Assembly (NCBI GenBank): GCA_024687845.1
Contig: JAILEL010000420.1
Location: forward strand, 1 to 14,655
DNA from: Eubacterium sp.
Lineage (GTDB): Bacteria > Bacillota_A > Clostridia > Lachnospirales > Lachnospiraceae
Direction of reading: 5' to 3'
DNA: 14,655 nt
Shown here in pieces: positions 8,100 through 14,655 of this stretch. The stretch's first letter is position 1, and the number at the start of each line of letters is the position of its first letter. A program made the translations under genes and the position numbers. Under the pieces are notes generated by a model, which saw nothing but the letters and a program-made list of their open reading frames with translations, had not been told where the DNA came from and ran no database searches.

Positions 8100-8669
8100 A
8101 TGACGAGAAAAGAACAGAAAGAAGAACGAAGGAAAGCCATCCTTATGACAGCTCTCACACTTTTTGTTGAGAGAGGCTATTACGATACTAAAATTACTGA
8201 TATAGCAGCAGCGGTGCCTATGAGTACCGGACTTATGTTCCACTATTTTGAATCCAAGGAGGAGCTTCTGCTAGAGCTCGTGAAGATGGGAGTAGAAGGA
8301 ACGAAGTCAGCAGGTGCAGGCGCAGCAATGTCAATTCCACCAGATATGTATTTGACTAAGTTCCTCGAACAGATGTTTTCATATGCTAAGGAGCAGCCCT
8401 GGGTGTTCAATATGTTTGTTCTGATGGGACAGGTCAGGCGAAAAGGAATGCCGGAAGATGCCAGACAGGTTGCTCTTTCCGTTGACACTATTGACACAAC
8501 TGCTAAAATGATAGAAGTGGGACAGCAGACAGGTGTGTTCAGAAAGGGAGATGCAAAGCTCCTTTCACGATGCTTCTGGGCTTCGGTTCAGGGGGTTATG
8601 GAAGAAATGGCAATGGATAAGGACATGAAGACTCCTGATCCTGAGTGGATAATTGCAATTCTAAAGTAA
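8100..8669 (+). CDS. TetR/AcrR-family transcriptional regulator
   Basis: The ATG at 8100 is chosen because AAGGAG (8084-8089) lies 10 bases upstream; the in-frame TTG at 8094 would be only 4 bases from it. The 189-aa length is typical for the family. The N-terminal DNA-binding domain is clear (residues about 8-55: AILMTALTLFVERGYYDTKITDIAAA...STGLMFHYFESKEELL pattern, split here by variable residues). The C-terminal half is a helical ligand and dimerisation domain with no recognisable ligand signature. It is co-transcribed behind the oxidoreductase. It probably represses the shared promoter through the TTGAAT/ATTCAA dyads and is released by a ligand related to the enzyme's substrate; both points are inference. 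No terminator follows, so read-through into the response-regulator gene is possible. Confidence 0.9.
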   Translation: MTRKEQKEERRKAILMTALTLFVERGYYDTKITDIAAAVPMSTGLMFHYFESKEELLLELVKMGVEGTKSAGAGAAMSIPPDMYLTKFLEQMFSYAKEQPWVFNMFVLMGQVRRKGMPEDARQVALSVDTIDTTAKMIEVGQQTGVFRKGDAKLLSRCFWASVQGVMEEMAMDKDMKTPDPEWIIAILK

Positions 8670-8732
8670 CAAAGGATACATTAGTAGCTGCTTTCTCCAA
8701 AATTATAGTATTTTACATGAGGGATATTTAAA

Positions 8733-9407
8733 ATGAGCACTATTTTAGTAATTGATGACGACGTAAACATTGGAAATCTACTGGACGAAGCTCTTGGGCT
8801 CGAAGGATATCAGGTCCTTCGGGCTTATTCGGGTACAGAGGCTCTTATGATTCTGGATAAGCTTAGACCGGATCTTATACTTCTTGATCTTATGCTTCCA
8901 GGCATCAGTGGTGAGGAGGTTCTTGAAAAAATCAAGGGCATTCCGGTTATAGTAATGAGTGCGAAGTCAGAAACAGAGCATAAAGTAAAACTATTATATG
9001 GAGGAGCAAGCGACTACATTTCAAAACCATTTGTTCTTTCGGAACTTCTGGCGCGGGTAAATGCCGTTTTGAGACTTGCAGGTTCAAATGATAATGAGGA
9101 AGAAAAAGAGTCACTGACAAAAGTAGGGGAAATAGTACTGGACACAGAACTTCTTCAGGCGAGAATGGGTGAAACGGAAGTCCCACTTACAAGAACGGAA
9201 GCGGCAATCTTATATGTGCTAATGCAAAATAGTGGGCGCCCGGTTGGACGGAGCGCTATACTCGATAAGATAAGTTCGAGTACGCCGGACTGTACAGAAG
9301 GGTCGCTGAAGCAGCATATTAGCAATATTCGTAAAAAACTGGAAACACTGGATAATGTTGATCATATCGAAGCGGTTTATGGAATCGGCTTCCGATATAA
9401 ATCTTGA
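8733..9407 (+). CDS. OmpR/PhoB-family response regulator
   Basis: The product is 224 aa. GAGGG (8719-8723) precedes the ATG. The receiver domain (about 1-115) has the acidic cluster D8/D9/D10, phospho-acceptor D52 in LLDLMLPG, S76 at the switch Thr/Ser position and K98 in SKPF. The C-terminal winged-helix domain (about 125-224) ends in the typical VYGIGFRYKS hairpin, with the recognition-helix region around TEGSLKQHISNIRKKL. It probably works with the histidine kinase at 13290-14165, the only kinase in the window, although four genes separate them. This layout resembles bacitracin and lantibiotic response modules such as Bce and Cpr. Likely targets are the transporter genes downstream, where a large dyad lies at 9457-9487. 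The 63-base gap before it holds no terminator and only a weak possible -10 (TATAGT, 8704-8709). Confidence 0.92.
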   Translation: MSTILVIDDDVNIGNLLDEALGLEGYQVLRAYSGTEALMILDKLRPDLILLDLMLPGISGEEVLEKIKGIPVIVMSAKSETEHKVKLLYGGASDYISKPFVLSELLARVNAVLRLAGSNDNEEEKESLTKVGEIVLDTELLQARMGETEVPLTRTEAAILYVLMQNSGRPVGRSAILDKISSSTPDCTEGSLKQHISNIRKKLETLDNVDHIEAVYGIGFRYKS

Positions 9408-9425
9408 CAATATCTTTACTTTTTC

Positions 9426-9454
9426 TTGGATGGTTTCTTTACTCTTTTATGTTA
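9426..9454 (+). promoter_or_regulatory. Weak candidate promoter for the ABC transporter genes
   Basis: TTGGAT (9426-9431) and TATGTT (9449-9454) are separated by 17 bases. Both boxes are poor matches to consensus, as expected for an activator-dependent promoter. The predicted start falls in the dyad at 9457-9487. A direct repeat TCTTTACT (9413-9420 and 9436-9443) flanks and enters the spacer. The call is tentative. Confidence 0.3.
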
Positions 9455-9456
9455 TC

Positions 9457-9487
9457 TTGTAATTGTTCAAGTGATGAACACTTACAA
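9457..9487. promoter_or_regulatory. Large interrupted dyad before the ABC ATPase gene
   Basis: TTGTAA (9457-9462) and TTACAA (9482-9487) pair, as do TGTTCA (9464-9469) and TGAACA (9475-9480). They form a 31-base dyad with one mismatch pair and a 5-base centre. No T-run follows, so it is not an intrinsic terminator. It ends 21 bases before the ATPase ATG. It is probably a binding site for the upstream response regulator, or else an RNA hairpin in the leader. Confidence 0.6.
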
Positions 9488-9508
9488 AGAAAGGATGATA
9501 TAAAAGAT

Positions 9509-10423
9509 ATGGAAACCATTTTTAGTTGTGAGGGACTTTGCAAAAACTATGGTAAATTTCAGGCTCTGAGAGATCTGAATATGGAGATTGAAAAGGGTTC
9601 AATATATGGATTTGTAGGAAAGAATGGAGCAGGTAAAACTACACTTATTCGTATGATCTGCGGACTTCAGACTCCGACTTCTGGAACATTTACTCTTATG
9701 GGGAGAAAAAATAATGATCCGGAGATCAACAGATCGAGACGTAGACTTGGTGCTGTTGTAGAATCACCGGCATTTTATAAAAATATGTCAGCCAGAGATA
9801 ACCTTATCCAGCAATATCTGATGCTTGGTCTTCCTAATGACAAAGGAATAGATGAGCTGTTGGAAACCGTCGGACTCGCAGACACAGGACGTAAGAAGGC
9901 GAAAAACTTTTCACTTGGTATGAGACAAAGGCTTGGAATAGCACTTGCATTATGTGGGAATCCTGATTTTATCATACTTGATGAACCGACAAATGGTCTC
10001 GATCCTCAGGGTATTATTGATATAAGAGAACTAATACTGAAGCTTAACAGAGAGAGGGGCATAACATTTCTTATATCCAGTCATATCCTTGATGAACTAT
10101 CAAGACTTGCAACCTGCTATGGTTTCATAGACAAAGGTCATATAGTCAGGGAAATGAGTGCTGAAGAGCTTCAGGCCGAATGCCGCAAATCCATAAGAAT
10201 GAAGGTAAGTGACGTAAAGATTCTGGCCAAGATAATGGACCGCATGGGCAATGACTATAAGATTATAGATGATAGTACAGCTGATGTATATGAAACGATG
10301 ACTTTTTCTGATATTGCTAAGATATTTGAAGAAGAAAAATGCACCATTTTCACGATGGAAGAGCATGATGAAAGTCTGGAAGCCTTCTATCTGGAGCTTT
10401 TAGGGGGAAATGAAGATGCTTAA
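9509..10423 (+). CDS. ABC transporter ATPase, LanF/BcrA-type (lantibiotic immunity / bacitracin resistance)
   Basis: The product is 304 aa from the ATG at 9509. The frame stays open back to a TTG inside the previous stop region, but those 35 residues do not look like an ABC N-terminus and would cover the regulatory dyad. The ribosome site AAAGG (9490-9494) is rather far, at about 14 bases. Motifs read in order: Walker A GKNGAGKTT (37-45), an E in place of the Q-loop glutamine (E85 in VVESPAFY), signature FSLGMRQ (134-140), Walker B IILDEP (155-160), D-loop GLDP, and H-loop H192. The Q-to-E change (E-loop) and the ESPAFY context are typical of LanF-type lantibiotic immunity ATPases. The gene overlaps the first permease. 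The complex likely expels an antimicrobial peptide from the membrane; the substrate is inferred from family only. Confidence 0.9.
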   Translation: METIFSCEGLCKNYGKFQALRDLNMEIEKGSIYGFVGKNGAGKTTLIRMICGLQTPTSGTFTLMGRKNNDPEINRSRRRLGAVVESPAFYKNMSARDNLIQQYLMLGLPNDKGIDELLETVGLADTGRKKAKNFSLGMRQRLGIALALCGNPDFIILDEPTNGLDPQGIIDIRELILKLNRERGITFLISSHILDELSRLATCYGFIDKGHIVREMSAEELQAECRKSIRMKVSDVKILAKIMDRMGNDYKIIDDSTADVYETMTFSDIAKIFEEEKCTIFTMEEHDESLEAFYLELLGGNEDA

Positions 10424-11180
10424 AATGCTTTACACTGATATGAGAAATATACTGCATAATAAGGGCGTTATGCTATGTGGTGTGGTTAGCATAATTTATC
10501 TTTTGGGAACGATATTATTTTCACTGATCATATTGAAGTTTCTCGGTGGCTCTCTACATGCAGATGAAATTATCACGTCATATCCATCAATATCTGTATT
10601 TGTTGTTACTGCTATGACACTGTTCGTATATATCAATGAATATACAGATGGAATTATTAAAAACAAACTATGCAGCGGAGCAAAACGTTGGAGCATATTT
10701 ATCTCTACAGAGATTTCTGCGGCTTTAATGACATTTTTTATGTCGGCAGCGATTCAGATAATAATGTTAATAATCGCATTAGTGTTTAGTGAAGGTTTTA
10801 ATTATATGACAGCTGCAGAAGTTGCCTTTTCATACTTAGAGCTTCTGATAGCATCAACGGCCATTTCAGTTTTTTCCACATCCCTTATCATGATTATGGG
10901 AGGGAAAAACATAAGTTATGTTGTCGGACTTGGTATAGCTTTTATCTTTAAGATAATAGATATGGAGGTTCTTGATAAGCTCTATCCTGATAAGGGTTTG
11001 TGCCAGCTTACAGGAACTAAACTTAAACTTTATACCTTCTATGACAGATATGTTCCATATGCCCATTGCTCGGGAACTCCAAGATGGGATATGGGAAGCT
11101 GTGTGATTGGAAGCGTGGTGCTCATAATGATTGCAGTTATTATTGGGCTGATTGTGTTCGAAAAGAAGGAGATTAATTAG
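10416..11180 (+). CDS. ABC-2 family permease, first subunit (LanE/LanG-like)
   Basis: The ATG at 10416 is preferred over the one at 10410 because GGGGG (10403-10407) is 8 bases from the former and only 2 from the latter. It overlaps the ATPase stop by 8 bases, implying coupled translation. The product is 254 aa with about six membrane helices. The N-terminal MLKMLYTDMRNI is typical of these permeases. EYTDGIIKNKL, just after the second helix, is the conserved coupling-region motif shared with the second permease (EYTEGSIKNKI). It would pair with the second permease and the ATPase. Which one corresponds to LanE or LanG cannot be decided by eye. Confidence 0.85.
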   Translation: MLKMLYTDMRNILHNKGVMLCGVVSIIYLLGTILFSLIILKFLGGSLHADEIITSYPSISVFVVTAMTLFVYINEYTDGIIKNKLCSGAKRWSIFISTEISAALMTFFMSAAIQIIMLIIALVFSEGFNYMTAAEVAFSYLELLIASTAISVFSTSLIMIMGGKNISYVVGLGIAFIFKIIDMEVLDKLYPDKGLCQLTGTKLKLYTFYDRYVPYAHCSGTPRWDMGSCVIGSVVLIMIAVIIGLIVFEKKEIN

Positions 11181-11182
11181 AA

Positions 11183-11923
11183 ATGAAGAACTTATATATT
11201 ACGAATATGAGAAAGCTTGTAAAAAGCAAATTCTATATAGCAGGACTGATAATAGCATTGGTTGCTACATTTCTTTTTGTAGCTGATATGCTTGGCTTTG
11301 GAGGAATATTTGATTCAATGACCAAAGCGGAAAGAATGCATTTTATAGGTGCCGCAATAGTAGCATTCTTTACAATATATACTCCGCTTTTTGTTTGTGA
11401 AGAATACACAGAAGGCTCAATAAAGAACAAAATAATATCTGGCTTTACCCAGAAGAAGATTTTCCTGGGCGGGCTTCTTACACAGATAAGTGCACTTTTT
11501 ATTATGTGGCTGGTTTATATAGTCTCAGGCATCGCTGCAGGTGCACGTCCTGGTGGGAATCAAATAGGAAGCAGTATTATTACACTGATCGCAATGGTTG
11601 CTTACGTTACACTTATATATTCAATTTCCTTCCGACTCAGCAAGCCGATAAGAAGTACAATCCTATCATTTATAATACTTAATGTAAGTTTCAATATGAT
11701 CACATTTGGCAATCTTATGATCATGGTATTCAAGGGAGCTCAGCTTAAGATAGCAAGTGTTATATATAATATATGTGTACTGGGACAGTGGTTTGTTTAC
11801 ACTGGTTTAGGCGATCCGGAAGCAAATCCCGGAGCTGTAATACAGCTACTCATATCAATAATGATAGTTACCATATCTGTTCTGGCTGGGCTATCGAAGA
11901 TAAATACACGTGATATTGCATAG
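11183..11923 (+). CDS. ABC-2 family permease, second subunit (LanE/LanG-like)
   Basis: The product is 246 aa. AAGGAG (11167-11172) is 10 bases before the ATG, and the gap from the first permease stop is two bases. About six membrane helices are visible. It shares the N-terminal layout and the EYTEGSIKNKIISGF motif (about residues 74-88) with the first permease, so the pair looks like paralogous subunits of one heteromeric channel. It is the third part of the LanFEG/BcrAB-like exporter. Confidence 0.85.
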   Translation: MKNLYITNMRKLVKSKFYIAGLIIALVATFLFVADMLGFGGIFDSMTKAERMHFIGAAIVAFFTIYTPLFVCEEYTEGSIKNKIISGFTQKKIFLGGLLTQISALFIMWLVYIVSGIAAGARPGGNQIGSSIITLIAMVAYVTLIYSISFRLSKPIRSTILSFIILNVSFNMITFGNLMIMVFKGAQLKIASVIYNICVLGQWFVYTGLGDPEANPGAVIQLLISIMIVTISVLAGLSKINTRDIA

Positions 11924-11940
11924 AAAGGAAATGCATTCAG

Positions 11941-13248
11941 ATGGAAAAGTATAGAAAGGTATTGATTGGCGCTGCGATATTTACAGTGCTATATCTGGGA
12001 ATTCTGCTTCTAATCATGAACGGAGTTTTTCTGCCTGTGGTAAAAAAGATAAATGGAATCGAAGAGAAGGGACAGACCTTGGAGGAGTTAACAATTCCAG
12101 AAAATGTTAAGGTGGTCGGGATTGGCGAAGCATCTCATGGAAATGCTGAGTTTCAGACTGCGAAGCTCCTTATGCTGCGTAAGCTTGTTGAAACAGGAAA
12201 ATGCCATAGTATAGCATTTGAAATGTCTCCTGGTGAAGCAGCTGAGATCAATGATGCGATTCACTCGGAAGACGTAGACATTAATGAGCTGATGGGAAGA
12301 TCAGACTATCCGCTTTATGATACGCAGCAGATGATAGAGCTTGTTACTTGGATGAGAGAATATAATAAGGGTAAAACAGTGGAAGACTCACTAATGTTTT
12401 ATGGCGTTGATATGCAGGGATATAGTAGGGACTTTAGTTATATTGAAATGTTTGCAAAAAACCATACAGAGCTTTTTACTGATGATGAAATAGCTCTCCT
12501 GGATCAGATGGTAAATGATGAGAATTATGATATTTCCAGCCAGCATGAATTTATAGAAACACTGGTGCAGAGGCTTGAAGCTTATGCTGATACCGCTGAT
12601 ATTGAGGCAGGACAAAGCGATAAATATAATTACAAATATGCTTCTCTTGTGGCTCAAATTGCTCTTCAAGGTCTTAATGCACCAGACTTTGATCAGGATG
12701 CAAGCGAGTATTCACAATATAGAGATAGGAATATGGCCGAAAATCTAAAATGCTTTTATGATATTGAAGAGGAAAGAGGCTATTCACAGATACTTATTAC
12801 TGCTCATAATGGTCATACCATGAAGGGAAAACAGGAAGGCTACAATGCTATGGCCATGGGTGGCTTTATTGATGAAATCTTCAATGGAAGTTATTTCTCA
12901 GTAGGGACTGCCTACTATAATGCCTGTGTAAATATTCATGTTTCAGGCACCTTCGATGATAATTATCTAAGAGATGATTTTACATTTTGCTCAGATGATA
13001 TACTTGCTTATCAGGCAAAGTATTTTGATGGAGGCTTTTATTGTCTAAGCTTTGATGAGATAACAGATAAGGACAGCGAGTTATATAGAAGAATCAATAA
13101 ACCAGGCTTTATGGGGCTGGTTGGTGAAGGCTATAGCTCCATGGCTGGTATTCAGAAAACAGATAGAGTAAAGCTTGTTCAGGGTGACAGATTCGATGCA
13201 GTAATGTATTATTATGACGTAACACCTATACGTGTGTTGAATTACTAG
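11941..13248 (+). CDS. Membrane-anchored erythromycin-esterase-family hydrolase
   Basis: The product is 435 aa. GAAAGGAA (11923-11930) precedes the ATG, 17 bases after the permease stop. A Lys/Arg N-terminus and one strong hydrophobic helix (about 7-30) with no obvious cleavage site predict an N-in, C-out anchored protein. The rest is an Ere-family domain (EreA/EreB fold). Visible motifs are VGIGEASHGNAEF (E63, H66), IAFEMSPGEAAEIND (E94), YGVDMQG (D157), YRDRNMAENL (about 260-269) and ILITAHNGHT (H289, H292). These match the Glu/His-rich active site of the family, so catalytic residues seem intact. Known family members hydrolyse the macrolide lactone in the cytoplasm; others have different or unknown substrates. 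The outward-facing anchor and the exporter operon argue for another target, possibly the same antimicrobial or an envelope molecule. The substrate is unknown. Confidence 0.85.
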   Translation: MEKYRKVLIGAAIFTVLYLGILLLIMNGVFLPVVKKINGIEEKGQTLEELTIPENVKVVGIGEASHGNAEFQTAKLLMLRKLVETGKCHSIAFEMSPGEAAEINDAIHSEDVDINELMGRSDYPLYDTQQMIELVTWMREYNKGKTVEDSLMFYGVDMQGYSRDFSYIEMFAKNHTELFTDDEIALLDQMVNDENYDISSQHEFIETLVQRLEAYADTADIEAGQSDKYNYKYASLVAQIALQGLNAPDFDQDASEYSQYRDRNMAENLKCFYDIEEERGYSQILITAHNGHTMKGKQEGYNAMAMGGFIDEIFNGSYFSVGTAYYNACVNIHVSGTFDDNYLRDDFTFCSDDILAYQAKYFDGGFYCLSFDEITDKDSELYRRINKPGFMGLVGEGYSSMAGIQKTDRVKLVQGDRFDAVMYYYDVTPIRVLNY

Positions 13249-13289
13249 CTAAACATTCCTGCATCAAGAGAATCACAAGGAGTCTGTGT

Positions 13290-14165
13290 ATGAAATACAT
13301 CTTGTTTATAAGCATTATTCTTAATATAGCATTTTTACTTAAGATAATTACTATGAGATTATCCCTTAAGGAACTGACCAGAGATTATCGGGAAAGGAGT
13401 AATCTGGATAGTGATACTTTGATTGGCGTTTCCTGCAGAGACAGAAGAATCATGGAACTAGCAAGTGCTATGAATGATACTGTTACTACTCTTAGAACGT
13501 CCTATCATAATTATAAGCAGGGTGATGAAAGACTTAAGACTTCAATTACTAATATTGCTCATGATATAAGAACACCACTTACTTCGATATGTGGGTATCT
13601 GGAGCTTGCGGAAAGGGTTGATAAGTCTCAGGAGCTTAAAGGATATCTCGATATTATAAGTGAGAGAGCTCTTTATATGAAGAAGCTTACTGAGGAATTG
13701 TTTGAATATTCAGTAGTCAGTTCAAAGAAGCCTCAGGAAAAGCTGCAGGATGTAAATGTGAATAAGGTACTGGAGGATGCTATAATGAACCTTTATCCGA
13801 ATCTTATGGATAAGGGTATAGATCTTAAGGCTGATATAGTAGAAAAAACGGTTATAAGAAAACTCTATCCTTCTTATGTGGAGAGAATATTTAACAATCT
13901 TCTTAGCAATGCTATCAAGTACAGTGATGGAGATCTGGAGGTCAACCTTTCAGAAACTGGGAAGCTTACAATGAAGAATACAGCTTCTTCACTTGATAAG
14001 GTCAAAGTAGGAAAACTATTTGAGAGATTCTATACTGTAGAAAATGCAGATGCAGGGTCTGCAGGTCTTGGTCTCTCAATAGTCCAGAGCTTTGCAGAGC
14101 AGATGAACTGTCCTATCTCCGCCGACTACGTGGATGGAAAACTTGTGATAGAGATAGAATTTTAA
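13290..14165 (+). CDS. Sensor histidine kinase with minimal N-terminal region
   Basis: The product is 291 aa. AAGGAG (13277-13282) is 7 bases before the ATG. One hydrophobic segment (about residues 3-21) is followed directly by a cytoplasmic linker (about 22-80), so there is no extracellular sensor domain. The dimerisation/phosphoacceptor helix carries H91 in NIAHDIRTPLT. The ATPase domain shows the N-box FNNLLSNAIKYS (201-212), the F-box region LFERFY (243-248) and the second glycine box AGSAGLGLSI (255-264). The canonical DxGxG first glycine box is not evident; NTASSL stands there, a variation seen in small Firmicute kinases. It is probably the partner of the response regulator at 8733-9407. 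Lack of a sensor suggests it reads the state of the transporter or membrane, as in Bce-type systems; that is inference. Confidence 0.9.
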   Translation: MKYILFISIILNIAFLLKIITMRLSLKELTRDYRERSNLDSDTLIGVSCRDRRIMELASAMNDTVTTLRTSYHNYKQGDERLKTSITNIAHDIRTPLTSICGYLELAERVDKSQELKGYLDIISERALYMKKLTEELFEYSVVSSKKPQEKLQDVNVNKVLEDAIMNLYPNLMDKGIDLKADIVEKTVIRKLYPSYVERIFNNLLSNAIKYSDGDLEVNLSETGKLTMKNTASSLDKVKVGKLFERFYTVENADAGSAGLGLSIVQSFAEQMNCPISADYVDGKLVIEIEF

Positions 14166-14182
14166 TATTTTGATAAAAAAAT

Positions 14183-14228
14183 GTACTGTCACCTTAGTGA
14201 AAAATCACTTAGTGTGACAGTACTTTTT
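14183..14228. terminator. Bidirectional terminator between convergent genes
   Basis: A long hairpin spans 14183-14223, with outer arms GTACTGTCAC and GTGACAGTAC, an internal mismatch, inner arms AGTGA and TCACT, and an AAAA loop. TTTTT follows on the plus strand, and an A-run (14175-14181) gives a U-tract for the minus strand. It serves both the kinase operon and the phosphatase gene, which converge here. Confidence 0.9.
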
Positions 14229-14233
14229 ATGTT

Positions 14234-14655
14234 TTACTGTGTTCCGAGATATTCAAAGCTCAGCATTGTGATGTCATCAAACTGAGGTTCATCTCCGGCA
14301 AAATCATCAACGCTTTTTTTCATGAGTCTAATCAGTTCATGATTATCTTTTTCTTTATTCTCATTCAGGACAGATAACATTCTTTCAATTCCAAATCTCT
14401 CATTGTCAGAACGCTTTGCTTCGTTCAGGCCATCAGTATAAAGGAATATACGGTCGCCAGCTTTCAAGGTAAAGTTGTATTCAGGGAAACTCATTCCTGG
14501 TAAGAAGCCTATTGGAGAACCATGAAGTCCCTTCTCGATTTTGTAGCCTTCTGTACTTTGTAAAAGTGCAGGATAATCATGGCCTGCATTGCAGGCATTT
14601 ACATGGCCTGTTTCAAGATCTATGATTCCAAGCCAGGCTGTTACAAACATTCCGG
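14234..14655 (-). CDS. SpoIIE/RsbU-type PP2C serine phosphatase, C-terminal part, cut by window edge
   Basis: The frame reads from the window end to a TAA at 14234-14236; the methionine at 14650 is preceded by an in-frame Gly codon and is internal. About 140 residues are visible. MFVTAWLGIIDLETGHVNACNAGHDYPAL, split across conserved strands, GDRIFLYTDGLNEAK (metal-binding Asp) and QFDDITMLSFEY (metal-binding Asp pair) are signatures of the PPM/SpoIIE family. Such proteins dephosphorylate anti-sigma-factor antagonists in sigma-factor partner switching, often with sensor or membrane domains N-terminally; those would lie beyond the window. It is convergent with the kinase operon, so no shared transcription is expected. 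Confidence 0.9.
   Translation of the reverse strand, partial: GMFVTAWLGIIDLETGHVNACNAGHDYPALLQSTEGYKIEKGLHGSPIGFLPGMSFPEYNFTLKAGDRIFLYTDGLNEAKRSDNERFGIERMLSVLNENKEKDNHELIRLMKKSVDDFAGDEPQFDDITMLSFEYLGTQ

Noticed and set aside
9404..9409. Perfect TTGACA as a -35 box for the transporter genes
   Set aside because: No acceptable -10 box lies 16-18 bases downstream; the sequence there is TTGGATGG.
9404..9508. TTG start extending the ABC ATPase by 35 residues
   Set aside because: It has no ribosome binding site, and the extra residues are unlike any ABC N-terminus and would cover the regulatory dyad.
11941..13248. Direct call as an erythromycin resistance gene (ereA/ereB)
   Set aside because: Family motifs are present, but the membrane anchor and operon context differ from known macrolide esterases, so the substrate cannot be assigned.

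Overview
The window looks like chromosomal DNA from a low-GC Firmicute, most likely a Lachnospiraceae member (Butyrivibrio/Pseudobutyrivibrio/Lachnospira type). This rests on AT-rich composition, strong AGGAGG-type ribosome binding sites, short intergenic gaps, U-tailed hairpin terminators, and secreted leucine-rich-repeat proteins with lysine-rich BspA-like C-termini. The genus is inference. TGA is used as a stop.

Layout. (1) 1-2541: the 3' part of a large secreted LRR protein, closed by a strong terminator. (2) 2669-6318: a two-gene unit overlapping by one base. It encodes a double zinc-ribbon protein with 30-bp coding minisatellites and a C-terminal membrane anchor, then a secreted, membrane-tethered protein with three TPM-like domains and a Ser-rich tail. 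A UUCG-loop terminator follows. (3) 6436-8669: a promoter packed with TTGAAT/ATTCAA dyads drives an FAD-dependent phytoene-desaturase-like oxidoreductase and a TetR regulator, probably autoregulated. (4) 8733-14165: an apparent antimicrobial-response operon in the order OmpR-type response regulator, LanF/BcrA-type ABC ATPase, two ABC-2 permeases, a membrane-anchored erythromycin-esterase-family protein, and a histidine kinase with almost no sensor region. A large dyad lies just before the ATPase gene. (5) 14234-14655, minus strand: the C-terminal end of a SpoIIE/RsbU-type PP2C phosphatase, converging on the operon across a bidirectional terminator.

How it may work together. The kinase/regulator pair probably senses envelope stress, perhaps through the transporter because the kinase has no extracellular domain, and activates the transporter-hydrolase genes. 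The transporter resembles lantibiotic self-immunity or bacitracin exporters (LanFEG, Bcr, Cpr). The unusual member is the Ere-family enzyme: its N-terminal anchor places the catalytic domain outside the cell, unlike the cytoplasmic macrolide esterases EreA/EreB. This operon is the best candidate for an under-described system in the window. No phage, IS, CRISPR, tRNA or rRNA was seen.
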